A stretch of DNA of 46,467 nt, from NCBI GenBank assembly GCA_945870035.1, contig CAMBQQ010000023.1, forward strand, positions 1 to 46,467. The letters are read 5' to 3'. Below the pieces are notes generated by a model. That model searched no databases and had not been told where the DNA came from. It saw only the letters and a program-made list of their open reading frames with translations. This DNA comes from Rhizobium sp. Q54. GTDB lineage: Bacteria > Pseudomonadota > Alphaproteobacteria > Rhizobiales > Xanthobacteraceae. Position numbers and translations under genes: made by a program. Shown here one piece after another: positions 33,331-42,554 of the stretch; position 1 is the first letter of the stretch, and each line of letters begins with the position of its first letter.

Positions 33331-33888
33331 ATGGGCGAATTCCCGAAGATCAATTCCCGCAAGACCATCGAGGTGTCGCCGTGGATGAAAGTGATCGAGC
33401 GCGAGGTGGCGTATAAAAACGGCACCACCGAGCTTTATCACGCCGTCGGCCAGCAGGATTACATCGCCATCGTCGCGCTGACGCCGGACGGCCGCATTCC
33501 GATCGTGCAGCAATATCGCCCTGCGGTGGAGCGCAAGACCTGGGAACTGCCGGCCGGCATGACCGATGCGGGCGAAGACCCGGCGCTGACGTGCGAACGC
33601 GAACTGATGGAAGAGACCGGCTATCCGGCCAAGGCGGTGCATGCGCTGGGCAGCTTCTCGCCGTGCACGGCGCGGCTGTCGAACCGCATCCATTCGTTTT
33701 TCGTCGAAACCGGGCCGCGCCCGCCGGGGGCGACCATCGAAGCCGGAATCGAATTGAACCTCGTCAGCCCGGACGAATTGGCCGCCATGATTATTTCAGG
33801 TGAATTCTCACTGCAATTGCATATCGGCGCCCTGATGCTGGCCGGCATGCGCGGTTTCATCGATCTGACGGCCTTTACGCCGCGCTAG
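33331..33888 (+). CDS. Nudix hydrolase (ADP-ribose pyrophosphatase-like)
   Basis: This 185-residue protein has a perfect Nudix box from Gly76 to Tyr98: G-x5-E82-x7-R90-E-L-M-E94-E95-T-G-Y. The preceding strands ([26 protein letters not shown]) are typical of the ADP-ribose/nucleotide-sugar pyrophosphatase subgroup. It probably hydrolyses an ADP-sugar or another nucleotide sugar. It closes the sugar cluster and lies just before the FNR-type box of hemA. Confidence 0.9.
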   Translation: MGEFPKINSRKTIEVSPWMKVIEREVAYKNGTTELYHAVGQQDYIAIVALTPDGRIPIVQQYRPAVERKTWELPAGMTDAGEDPALTCERELMEETGYPAKAVHALGSFSPCTARLSNRIHSFFVETGPRPPGATIEAGIELNLVSPDELAAMIISGEFSLQLHIGALMLAGMRGFIDLTAFTPR

Positions 33889-33901
33889 CGCGAGAGTTCA
33901 A

Positions 33902-33915
33902 TTGACCTCGGTCAA
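33902..33915. promoter_or_regulatory. FNR/FixK-type box upstream of hemA
   Basis: TTGACCTCGGTCAA is a perfect palindrome with the TTGA-N6-TCAA form of the alphaproteobacterial FNR/FixK site. Its right edge is about 97 bases before the hemA start. Oxygen-responsive control of hemA by FnrL or FixK is known in relatives such as Rhodobacter. Confidence 0.7.
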
Positions 33916-34012
33916 TGCCGGTACATTGGAATACGTTCAATTTCGCCTGTACAAAGGGCCTGGAACCGCTCTAAAAAGGCGGTGCGGCGCTCTGCGGGAA
34001 AGCGGAATTGCA

Positions 34013-35242
34013 ATGAATTACAACTACTTCTTTGTATCGGCCCTGGACAAATTGCGTGATGAGCGCCGTTACCGGGTATTTGCCGACCTCGAACGCATTG
34101 CCGGCCGGTTCCCGCACGCGCACTGGCATTCGCCGGAAGGCAAGCGCGACGTCGTCATCTGGTGTTCCAACGATTATCTTGGCATGGCTCAGCACCCGAA
34201 GGTGATCGGCGCCATGGTCGATGTCGCGGCCCGCATGGGCACCGGCGCCGGCGGCACCCGCAACATCGCCGGCACCAATCATCCGCTGGTCGAGCTGGAG
34301 CGCGAGCTCGCCGACCTGCACGGCAAGGAAGCGGCGCTGCTGTTCACCTCGGGTTACGTCTCCAACCAGACCGGCATCCCGACCCTCGCCAAGCTCTTGC
34401 CGAACTGCCTCATTCTGTCGGACGCGCTCAACCACAATTCGATGATCGAAGGCGTGCGGCAAGCCGGTTGCGAAAAGCAGGTCTGGCGCCACAACGACGT
34501 CGCGCATCTGGAAGAACTGCTCAAGGCCGCCGATCCGGCGCGGCCGAAGCTGATCATCTTCGAGAGCCTGTATTCGATGGACGGCGACATCGCGCCGCTG
34601 CATGCGATCTGCGATCTCGCCGACAAATACAATGCGATGACCTATGTCGATGAAGTGCACGCGGTCGGCATGTATGGCCCGCGCGGCGGCGGCGTCACCG
34701 AGCGCGACAATGCGGCCTCGCGCATCGACGTCATCGAAGGCACCTTGGCCAAGGCGTTCGGCTGCCTCGGCGGCTACATCACCGGTTCGGCCGAGATGAT
34801 CGACGCCGTGCGCTCCTACGCGCCGGGCTTCATCTTCACCACCGCGTTGCCGCCGGCGATCTGCGCCGCCGCCACCGCCGCAATCCGTCATCTCAAGACC
34901 TCGCAGTGGGAACGCGACCGCCATCAGGACCGCGCCGCGCGCGTCAAGGCCGTGCTCAATGCCGCCGGTCTGCCGGTCATGCCGTCATCGACCCACATTG
35001 TACCTGTGCTGATTGGCGACGCCGAGAAGTGCAAGATGGCGAGCGACATGCTGCTCGCCGACCACGGCATCTATATCCAGCCGATCAACTACCCGACCGT
35101 GCCGCGCGGCGAAGAGCGGCTGCGCATTACGCCGTCGCCCTACCACGACGACGTGCTTATCGACGCGCTGGCGGAAGCTTTGGTCGATGTCTGGGACCGG
35201 CTGCAACTGCCAAAGCGGCGCCAGCAACTGGCGGCGGAATAG
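34013..35242 (+). CDS. hemA: 5-aminolevulinate synthase
   Basis: This 409-residue protein starts at ATG 34013 ([15 protein letters not shown], the usual N-terminus); 37 further open codons upstream cross the FNR-type box and are unlikely to be translated. It condenses glycine and succinyl-CoA to 5-aminolevulinate (C4 pathway). The PLP lysine is Lys247 in [49 protein letters not shown] and [12 protein letters not shown] are diagnostic. Length matches alphaproteobacterial enzymes. Confidence 0.97.
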   Translation: MNYNYFFVSALDKLRDERRYRVFADLERIAGRFPHAHWHSPEGKRDVVIWCSNDYLGMAQHPKVIGAMVDVAARMGTGAGGTRNIAGTNHPLVELERELADLHGKEAALLFTSGYVSNQTGIPTLAKLLPNCLILSDALNHNSMIEGVRQAGCEKQVWRHNDVAHLEELLKAADPARPKLIIFESLYSMDGDIAPLHAICDLADKYNAMTYVDEVHAVGMYGPRGGGVTERDNAASRIDVIEGTLAKAFGCLGGYITGSAEMIDAVRSYAPGFIFTTALPPAICAAATAAIRHLKTSQWERDRHQDRAARVKAVLNAAGLPVMPSSTHIVPVLIGDAEKCKMASDMLLADHGIYIQPINYPTVPRGEERLRITPSPYHDDVLIDALAEALVDVWDRLQLPKRRQQLAAE

Positions 35243-35255
35243 TTCTTCTTACCTT

Positions 35256-35304
35256 GCGCATGATCTTATCCGAAAACCGGTTCCCACTTTTCGGGATCAT
35301 GCGC
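35256..35304. repeat. Intergenic palindromic repeat (GCATGATC ... GATCATGC)
   Basis: GCGCATGATC and GATCATGCGC flank CCGAAAACCGGTTCCCAC and TTTTCGG. This element is very common in Hyphomicrobiales genomes. It lies between the convergent hemA and AbrB-family genes, reaches the stop codon of the latter, and may act as a bidirectional terminator. Confidence 0.85.
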
Positions 35305-36431
35305 TAATCCTGAAACGGCGTTTGCGGCGGCGGCGGCTTGGCTGAATCCCGGGCCGCCGCGTCAGGCTTGATTGCCGCGCGGACGTGACGCCGCACCACC
35401 CACGGCATCGTCAGCAGCACAAAGAAGATGCGCGTCAGATGATGCGCGCCGACATAGACCGGGTCGAGATTGAGCGCGAGCGCCAGCAGCAGCATCGCGT
35501 CGACAGCGCCCGGCGCATAGGCGATCATCACATCGGCCAGCGGCAAGGTCACGAATTGCACCAGCGCGCCGGCGAACAGCACGGTCATCAAGATCGCGAC
35601 GGCGAACGATCCGAAGGCGGCGCCGACATAGTGCAGCAGCATGCGCACCGGCGTATTGGCGAAGCGCGAACCGCCGACCGCGCCGAACCCGATCATCACA
35701 AGGAGAACCACCCACCACGGCAACTCGACATGAAGCAGGCCGCTGCCGTGCAGCGCCGCCGAGGTCAGCATCGAGCCGAACAGCAGGCCGCCGGGAAAAC
35801 GCACGCGATAGGCGACGATGGCCATCACCGTCGAGGCCGCGACCAGGATGGCGAGTTCGCCGAGTTGCGACGGGTCAAACGAACCGCCGAGCCTGCGCTC
35901 GGTGTGGCCGACCAATCCCAGTCCCGCAAGCAAAGCCGGAAAGCCGACGGCAATGATGACGATGCGGATCGTTTGCACGATGGCCACCGCCCGCACATCG
36001 GCCTTGAGATCGATGGCCATCGCCATCACCTGCGACAGACCGCCGGGCACGGCGGCAAGATAGGCCGTCACCGTGTCCCAGCCGTGCACCACGCGCAGAT
36101 AGGCCGTGCCGGCGACGCTGATGGCGATCGACGCCGCGATCAGCACGACGATGCTGAGAGGATAGGTGGCGATGCCGCGCAAGGTCTCCGGCGTCACCAC
36201 GGCGCCAAGCGAAATGCCGATCAGCACCTGCAGCACCTGCACCGTGCGCGGCGGAATCCACATCGGCCGGCCCGCCAGCGCGGCGATGGCGACGACAAGA
36301 ATGGAACCCGACAGATAGCCTGCCGGCATGCCCATCAGGCCGAAGGTCAGCCCGCCGGCGGCGGCAAAGGCCAATGTTTCCGCGACATTGCGGAAGCCGG
36401 AAATGCGGGTGAAAAGCGATGGCGGGGGCAA
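35304..36431 (-). CDS. AbrB-family membrane protein (duplicated domain)
   Basis: This 375-residue protein has about ten membrane helices arranged as two similar halves. Each has a MPAGYLSGSILV / FPGGLLFGSMLT type motif and an AYLAAVPGGLSQVM / IAYAPGAVDAMLLLALAL type motif. This is the AbrB family (PF05145), formerly called putative ammonia monooxygenase, now thought to be a transporter or regulator-linked membrane protein. The first usable start is a TTG at 36431; no clear ribosome-binding site is seen. The C-terminus is a short Pro-rich cytoplasmic tail. Confidence 0.85.
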   Translation of the reverse strand: MPPPSLFTRISGFRNVAETLAFAAAGGLTFGLMGMPAGYLSGSILVVAIAALAGRPMWIPPRTVQVLQVLIGISLGAVVTPETLRGIATYPLSIVVLIAASIAISVAGTAYLRVVHGWDTVTAYLAAVPGGLSQVMAMAIDLKADVRAVAIVQTIRIVIIAVGFPALLAGLGLVGHTERRLGGSFDPSQLGELAILVAASTVMAIVAYRVRFPGGLLFGSMLTSAALHGSGLLHVELPWWVVLLVMIGFGAVGGSRFANTPVRMLLHYVGAAFGSFAVAILMTVLFAGALVQFVTLPLADVMIAYAPGAVDAMLLLALALNLDPVYVGAHHLTRIFFVLLTMPWVVRRHVRAAIKPDAAARDSAKPPPPQTPFQD

Positions 36432-36546
36432 GGGGGACGACTTTCACCGAGCCAAACGTGAAGCGCACCGGCGCCACAGCTCGTCGGTGCGATCAATGCC
36501 GGGCGCGCGCGCCAAGGTCAAATGCCGGATCGGACTGGCGGTCCGG

Positions 36547-38673
36547 CTAAAACAGCAGGTCTCGCGTCAGCGTGTCGAGCACGCCGACCGCGTCCAGCGC
36601 GGCGCGCAGCCGCGCGCGGGCTGGGCGCGACAAGCCCTTGACCTCGACCTTGCTCCCCGGCGGCTGGCCGTCGGCAATGTCGGCCAATTGCTGCGACAGA
36701 ATGAAATCGAGAAAGTCGGCCTGGGCGCGAACCAGCGATTCAATATCATTCTCGCTCCGTCCGAGCGCGGCAACGCCGGCAAGCCGGGCCGGCGTCGCGC
36801 GTTCGAGCACATGATGGCGAATCGCCAGCACGCGCGCGGTGGTGACGAGATTGAACAGCCCCGCGCGCTTGAGATCGATGCGGCCGTCTTCGGTGCGAAT
36901 GCCGCCGAGAACCGTGAAACTTTGCGGCGCCTGCCCGGCGGTTTCGGCCAGCAATTTGGCGAAGCTGGCATTGTTCTGCGCCGCGTCAAAGCCTGCGCGC
37001 CAGATCTCGTTGGCAAGGCGGGCCTCGCCATAAACCGCGAGAAGATCGAAGAAGATATCGACCGACAGTAAATCCTCAGGCTTTGCCCGCGTGACCCAGG
37101 TGGCGACACGCGCACGCCAGGTCGCTGTCGAGCCGCGCCAGGCCTCGTTCTTTCCCATCACGCCGCCGGTGCAATACGGCACGCCGACTTCGTGCAGAAT
37201 GTCGGCGACGATGCCGCCGAACCGCGCAAACCAGTTATCGTTGGCCGATCCCGGATCGCCCTCGGCGAAGACAATGGCGTTGTCCTGGTCCATCGCCAGC
37301 AGGCTTTCGCCACGACCGGCCGAACCAAGCACACAGAGTGCAAAGGCGCAGGGCGGTGCGCGCTCCCCGTCGGCGAGCATCTTGCGCTCAGCCAGCACGC
37401 CGGCGCGGCGCGTCAGAGCGCCGAGTTCGCGCGAGATCACCGCGGCAATGTCGCGCGCATTGACGCCTTCCGCCACCAGGCCCGCCGCCATTTGTGGCAG
37501 TCGCGCCCACGCAGCCCCGAGCGCCTGGATGTCGTCTGCATCGTCGAGGGCGTCGCCGAGGATCGCGGCCTCCTGCGCGCGCAGCCGCAGCAGGTCGCGC
37601 GACGTCACCATGCCGCAGACATTGCCGTTGTCATCTTCGACAGCAAGATGCCGCAGCTTGAGCCGGCTCATGCGGCCAAGCGCGCGATAAACGAACGCGG
37701 CCGACGGCAAGGACGCTAGCGGCTTGCTGGCGAATTCCGCCACGGTACGGCCGAGCGCGGCAGCGCCATGTTCGCTGAGAACGCGCAGCATGTCGCGTTC
37801 GGTGAGGATGCCGGTATCGCGCACGCGCAACGGCGCATCAGGCGCAGCGCCCGCGGGCCCCACCAGCAGCGACGATATTTTTTCCCGCGCCATCCGGTTG
37901 AGCGCATCGCCCAGCATGCTGTCGCCGGCGACGAATTTGACAGGCACGCTCATCACGTCGGCGACGCGGTGCCGGTACGGGTAGGCATCAATGCGGGCGA
38001 GCGATGCCTCGGCGCGCGTATGCGGCGCCGCCACCGCGTCCTCCCAGCCGGCGCGATGCTGCTCGTCGAGCACGCCGGTCAAGGCCAGACAGGCTTTTTC
38101 GGCTTCGGCCAGTGTCCGGATATTGCCGGCGCGCAATTTCGGCAGCAGCGCCAGAAAAATCTTCGCAGTCAGGATGGCGTCACCAACCGCCGAATGGCGC
38201 CCCTCGACGGTGACGCCAAGCCAGCTTGCCAGATGCTCGAGCGTATAGCCGCCGAGACGCGGCTCGGCGACCTGTGCCAAAAGCCGCGTATCGAGCGTGC
38301 GCGGCGCCGTCCATTTCAGGCCAGCGCGCTCGCATTCGCGCTTGAGTACCGCGAGATCGAAACCCAACGTATGGCCGATCAGGATCGCTCCCGACATCGC
38401 CGTGGCCAGGTCCGGCCAGACGGCGGCAAAGCCCGGCGCATCCGCCACCATGACGTCGTCAATCTTGTGAATGCGGGTCGTCGCGTCCGGTATCGGCAGG
38501 CCAGGATTGACCAGTTGACGCTGACCGGCGCTCTCGACCAGCCGGCCGCCCTTCAGTGGCACCCTGCCGATCTCGACGATGCGCGCCTTGGACGGGTCAA
38601 GCCCCGTCGTCTCGGTGTCGAGAACGACGGCATCGAGTGAGATCAACGGCGTCGCATTGCCGGTCGTCGCCAT
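36547..38673 (-). CDS. Fusion of DnaQ-like exonuclease, CBS pair and DUF294 nucleotidyltransferase
   Basis: This 708-residue protein starts at ATG 38673 with an AGGGGG sequence upstream; an in-frame ATG 13 codons before is possible. Residues about 13-185 form a DEDDh exonuclease: VLDTETTGLDP (Asp19, Glu21), IGHTLGFDLAVLK, and RHSAVGDA. Two CBS domains follow (VADVMSVPVKFV ... VCGMVTSRDLLRL). DUF294 is next, with the nucleotidyltransferase signature LGSAGRGESLLAMDQDNAIVF, and a DUF294 C-terminal domain ends the chain. In gammaproteobacteria the exonuclease and the CBS-DUF294 protein are usually separate genes near acetate permease and CrbS-like kinases. Here they are fused beside the same partners. 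Confidence 0.88.
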   Translation of the reverse strand: MATTGNATPLISLDAVVLDTETTGLDPSKARIVEIGRVPLKGGRLVESAGQRQLVNPGLPIPDATTRIHKIDDVMVADAPGFAAVWPDLATAMSGAILIGHTLGFDLAVLKRECERAGLKWTAPRTLDTRLLAQVAEPRLGGYTLEHLASWLGVTVEGRHSAVGDAILTAKIFLALLPKLRAGNIRTLAEAEKACLALTGVLDEQHRAGWEDAVAAPHTRAEASLARIDAYPYRHRVADVMSVPVKFVAGDSMLGDALNRMAREKISSLLVGPAGAAPDAPLRVRDTGILTERDMLRVLSEHGAAALGRTVAEFASKPLASLPSAAFVYRALGRMSRLKLRHLAVEDDNGNVCGMVTSRDLLRLRAQEAAILGDALDDADDIQALGAAWARLPQMAAGLVAEGVNARDIAAVISRELGALTRRAGVLAERKMLADGERAPPCAFALCVLGSAGRGESLLAMDQDNAIVFAEGDPGSANDNWFARFGGIVADILHEVGVPYCTGGVMGKNEAWRGSTATWRARVATWVTRAKPEDLLSVDIFFDLLAVYGEARLANEIWRAGFDAAQNNASFAKLLAETAGQAPQSFTVLGGIRTEDGRIDLKRAGLFNLVTTARVLAIRHHVLERATPARLAGVAALGRSENDIESLVRAQADFLDFILSQQLADIADGQPPGSKVEVKGLSRPARARLRAALDAVGVLDTLTRDLLF

Positions 38674-38868
38674 GGCCGAGCCCCCTGCTCCATCTTCCGG
38701 TTCGGACCGCAGCATAGCCCGGCGGTTTAGCCAAAGGTTTTGACACAGGTCAGGCGCATTGCCGCATCGCACCGGCCAGCAGGCCCGCCGCGAAGCGCTA
38801 TCTAAAAGGCGGCAACAAGGCTAAAATTGTAAAGGTAGCTGAAGTTTAGCCGGGTTGTCGGAGCGCGC

Positions 38869-41800
38869 ATGCTGCAAGGCTGGGTCGTCATCGCGGTGGC
38901 GCTTGGGTATATCGGCCTGCTGTTTCTGGTCGCCAGTTACGGCGACCGCACCCGTGCGCAAACCAGCGCCGCCGGCGGCCATGCCACACGCCCCGTACTC
39001 GGCCGGGAGGGCCGCGCCCGGCTGATGATCTACCCGCTGTCGCTGGCGATTTATTGTACGTCGTGGACGTTCTTCGGCTCGGTCGGCTCGGCCTCGCGCA
39101 CCGGCTACGAATTCCTCACCATCTATATCGGCCCGGTGCTGATGATCGGTCTGTTCGCACCGCTCTTGGTGCGCATCGTGCGGCTGGCCAAAGCGCAGAA
39201 CATCACCTCGATCGCCGACTTCATCGCTGCGCGCTATGGCAAGAGCCAGGCAGTCGCCGCCGTGGTGGCGCTGATCGCCATCGTCGGCACCGTTCCCTAC
39301 ATCGCGCTTCAGCTCAAAGCCGTATCGTCGTCGTTGGAGACGATCCTCGCCCACATCACGCCGATCAGCGACTTGACGAGGCCGCTGCTCGGCGACATCG
39401 CGCTATTCGTCGCGCTGTCGATGGCAACATTCGCTGTTTTATTCGGCACCCGCCATATCGACGCCACCGAGCATCAGGACGGCTTGATGCTGGCGATTGC
39501 CACCGAGTCGATCGTCAAATTGTTTGCCTTTCTCGCGGTCGGCATCTTCGTCACCTTCTGGATGTTCGGCGGACCTGGCGCGCTGTTCGAGGCGGCGCGC
39601 GCCAATGACGCAACTTCCGCATTGTTCTCGCGCGAACCGGCCTTCGATGCGCTGATCGTCACGACGCTCTTGTCGTTCATGGCGATTATCCTTCTGCCGC
39701 GCCAGTTTCACGTTGCGGTGGTCGAGAACAACAACGAGAACGAGATCAAACGCGCGGTCTGGCTGTTTCCGATCTATCTGGTGCTGATCAACCTGTTCGT
39801 GGTGCCGATCGCGCTCGCCGGCCTTTTGACCTTCCCGGCCGGGACGGTCGACAGCGACATGTTCGTGCTGGCGCTGCCGTTGCAGACCGGCTCCTACGTT
39901 TTGACCATCGCCGCCTTTGTCGGCGGCCTGTCGGCGGCGACCGCCATGGTCATCGTCGAATCGGTCGCGTTGTCGATCATGGTGTCGAACGACCTGATCA
40001 TGCCGTTGGTGCTGCAAAGGCGCGAAGGCCTGCTGTCAGGCCGCGAGAATATCGGCAAGCTGTTGCTGATGGTGCGGCGGCTGGCGATCTTCGCCATCCT
40101 GCTGCTGTCTTATTTGTACTATCGCGCCGCCGGCGAGGCGCAGCTCGCCTCCATCGGCCTTTTGGCCTTCGCCGCGGTGGCGCAACTGGCGCCGGCCTTT
40201 TTCGGCGGCCTGTTTTGGCGGCGCGCCACCGCCGCCGGCGCCATTGCCGGCATGACCGCCGGCGTCGCGATCTGGGCCTATACCTTGCTGCTGCCGACCT
40301 TTGCCGACATCGGCTTGATCGGAAAACACATCCTCACCGAAGGGCCGTGGGGCATCGCCATGCTGCGGCCGCAGCATATGCTGGGTTTGAACCTGTCGCC
40401 TTTGGTGCATGGCGTGGTGTGGAGCCTGGCCGTCAACATCCTTTGTTACGTCGGCTTCTCGTTACGGCGCGAGCCGTCGCCGATCGAGCGCATGCAGGCC
40501 AATACTTTCGTGCCGTCCGACCTGACGCCGATGACGCCGAGCTTCCGGCTTTGGCGCTCGTCGGTGACCGTGGACGAACTCGTCACCACCGTGGCGCGCT
40601 ATCTCGGCGAGGAGCGCACGCGCGGCGCGCTGGAAACCTTCGCCGAGACGCACCGCATCAGCATGGACGGCAAGGACGAAGCCGACTTCCGGCTGGTGCG
40701 TCACGCCGAGCATATTCTCGCTTCGGCGATCGGCGGCGCCTCGTCGCGGCTGGTGCTGTCGCTTTTGCTGCGCAAGCGCACGGTGTCGACCAAGGCGGCG
40801 CTGAAACTGCTCGACGACGCCAATGCGGCGATCCAGTACAACCGCGAAATATTGCAGACCGCGCTCGACCATGTGCGCCAGGGCATCGCCGTGTTCGACC
40901 GCGATCTGCAACTGATCTGCTGGAACCGGCAATTCGGCGAAATCCTCGACCTGCCGCCCAGCCTGATCCGCAGCGGCGTGGCGCTGGCCGACATCCTGCG
41001 CTTCAACAGCCAGCGCGGCGACGTCCAGCCGGACCGCATCGAGGATTTCGTACGCGTACAGATCGAGCGCTACGTCTCCGGCAAGGAAGTGTTCATGGAG
41101 CGCTTCGCCGAAGCCGGCATGGTGATCGAGGTGCGCGCCAATCACATGCCGGACGGCGGCATCGTCACCACCTTCACCGATATCACATCGAGCGTCGAAG
41201 CGGCCGAAGCGCTCGAGCGCTCCAACGAAACGCTGGAGCGGCGCGTGCGCGAGCGCACCGAGGAATTGACTCTGCTCAACCTCGCGCTGGCCCGCGCCAA
41301 GGGCGAGGCCGACGCCGCCAATATTTCCAAGACCAAATTTCTCGCCGCCGCCAGCCACGACATCCTGCAACCGCTCAACGCGGCGCGGCTTTACGTCACC
41401 AGCCTGATCGAACGCGGCGGCCGCGACGACCGGCGGCTGGTCGACAATATCGACGCCTCGCTCGAAGCGGTCGAGGAAATCTTCGGCGCGCTGCTGGACA
41501 TGTCGCGGCTCGACACCGGCGCGATGCGGCCGGAGTTCTCGTCATTCCGCATCGACGATCTGATGCGGCAGATCGAACTGGAATTCGCGCCGATGGCCAG
41601 CGCCAAGGGTATCGATCTCAAATACGTAAGGTGCGGTCTGGTTGTGCGCTCCGACCGCCGCCTATTGCGCCGGCTGGTGCAGAATCTTGTATCGAACGCC
41701 ATCAAGTACACACCGGCCGGCCGCGTGCTGATCGGCTGCCGCCGCAACGACGCGAATTTGCGGATCGACGTTTACGATACCGGCGTCGGTATTCCGGAAT

Positions 41801-42423
41801 CGAAGCGGCGCGATATCTTCATCGAATTCCACCGCCTTGAGCAAGGCGCACGCATCGCCCGCGGCCTGGGTCTCGGCCTGTCGATCGTCGAGCGCATCGC
41901 CCGCGTGCTCGGCTCCGCCGTCGAAGTCGGCCAGTTGGCGAGCGGTGGCTCGCATTTCGCGGTCACTGTTGCGAGATCGAACGCGGCTCCGGTCGAACTG
42001 CCGTCGCGCGACGCCGCCCGCGTCGATCCGAGCCAGCTTGCCGGCACCACGGCGGTCTGCATCGACAACGAACCGGCGGTGCTCGACGGCATGAGCATGT
42101 TGTTGCGCGGCTGGGGCTGCGAGGTCATCAAGGCCCCCGACCTCGACATCGCCATGGCGGCAATCACCGAGGCCCCGACGCCGCCTAATGGATTGCTGGT
42201 CGATTATCATCTCGACCACGGCAACGGCATCGAGGCGATCATCGCCTTGCGCAAGCGTTGCGGACCGCTGCCGGCGATTCTGATCACCGCTGACCGGTCG
42301 CCGGCGGTGCGCGAGCATGCCCGCGCCGAGGACATTCAACTCTTGAACAAGCCGGTCAAGCCGGCGGCGTTGCGCGCGCTCCTGGCGCAATGGCGGGTGA
42401 TGCGGGTGGCGGCGGCGGAGTAA
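38869..42423 (+). CDS. Hybrid histidine kinase with sodium:solute symporter domain (CrbS/MxtR-like)
   Basis: This 1184-residue protein has about 13 membrane helices in residues 1-530 forming an SSS-family (PutP-like) symporter domain. A PAS domain follows (about 660-770, LDHVRQGIAVFDRDLQLICWN), then a coiled coil (about 775-820). The HisKA site is His830 in AASHDILQPLN. The ATPase has N-box LVQNLVSNAIKYT and G-box DTGVGIPESKR, and a C-terminal receiver carries the phospho-acceptor Asp1112. CrbS/MxtR proteins sense acetate-type substrates or flux and, with the response regulator CrbR/ErdR, control acetyl-CoA synthetase. The response-regulator gene and a two-subunit symporter follow directly. 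The ligand is inferred, not read. Confidence 0.9.
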   Translation: MLQGWVVIAVALGYIGLLFLVASYGDRTRAQTSAAGGHATRPVLGREGRARLMIYPLSLAIYCTSWTFFGSVGSASRTGYEFLTIYIGPVLMIGLFAPLLVRIVRLAKAQNITSIADFIAARYGKSQAVAAVVALIAIVGTVPYIALQLKAVSSSLETILAHITPISDLTRPLLGDIALFVALSMATFAVLFGTRHIDATEHQDGLMLAIATESIVKLFAFLAVGIFVTFWMFGGPGALFEAARANDATSALFSREPAFDALIVTTLLSFMAIILLPRQFHVAVVENNNENEIKRAVWLFPIYLVLINLFVVPIALAGLLTFPAGTVDSDMFVLALPLQTGSYVLTIAAFVGGLSAATAMVIVESVALSIMVSNDLIMPLVLQRREGLLSGRENIGKLLLMVRRLAIFAILLLSYLYYRAAGEAQLASIGLLAFAAVAQLAPAFFGGLFWRRATAAGAIAGMTAGVAIWAYTLLLPTFADIGLIGKHILTEGPWGIAMLRPQHMLGLNLSPLVHGVVWSLAVNILCYVGFSLRREPSPIERMQANTFVPSDLTPMTPSFRLWRSSVTVDELVTTVARYLGEERTRGALETFAETHRISMDGKDEADFRLVRHAEHILASAIGGASSRLVLSLLLRKRTVSTKAALKLLDDANAAIQYNREILQTALDHVRQGIAVFDRDLQLICWNRQFGEILDLPPSLIRSGVALADILRFNSQRGDVQPDRIEDFVRVQIERYVSGKEVFMERFAEAGMVIEVRANHMPDGGIVTTFTDITSSVEAAEALERSNETLERRVRERTEELTLLNLALARAKGEADAANISKTKFLAAASHDILQPLNAARLYVTSLIERGGRDDRRLVDNIDASLEAVEEIFGALLDMSRLDTGAMRPEFSSFRIDDLMRQIELEFAPMASAKGIDLKYVRCGLVVRSDRRLLRRLVQNLVSNAIKYTPAGRVLIGCRRNDANLRIDVYDTGVGIPESKRRDIFIEFHRLEQGARIARGLGLGLSIVERIARVLGSAVEVGQLASGGSHFAVTVARSNAAPVELPSRDAARVDPSQLAGTTAVCIDNEPAVLDGMSMLLRGWGCEVIKAPDLDIAMAAITEAPTPPNGLLVDYHLDHGNGIEAIIALRKRCGPLPAILITADRSPAVREHARAEDIQLLNKPVKPAALRALLAQWRVMRVAAAE

Positions 42424-42431
42424 TCTTCGCT

Positions 42432-42553
42432 GTCGTCCCCGCGAAGGCGGGGACCCATAACCACGATGCTCATGTCAGGAGCGGAAGAAAATCCAGTTCG
42501 GGAAACGTATTCTATAGTCACGGCGTATGGGTCGCCGCCTCCGCGGGGACGAC
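42432..42553. repeat. Intergenic palindromic repeat (GTCGTCCCCGCG type)
   Basis: GTCGTCCCCGCG...GCGGGGACCCATA at the left and TATGGGTC...CGCGGGGACGAC at the right are mutually inverted over 122 bases. It lies between the convergent kinase and response-regulator genes. Related sequences are frequent in Bradyrhizobium-type genomes. Confidence 0.85.
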
Positions 42554-42554
42554 A

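Noticed and set aside
33889-34012. Riboswitch in the hemA leader
   Set aside because: The leader holds an FNR-type palindrome but no conserved riboswitch core that I can recognise.
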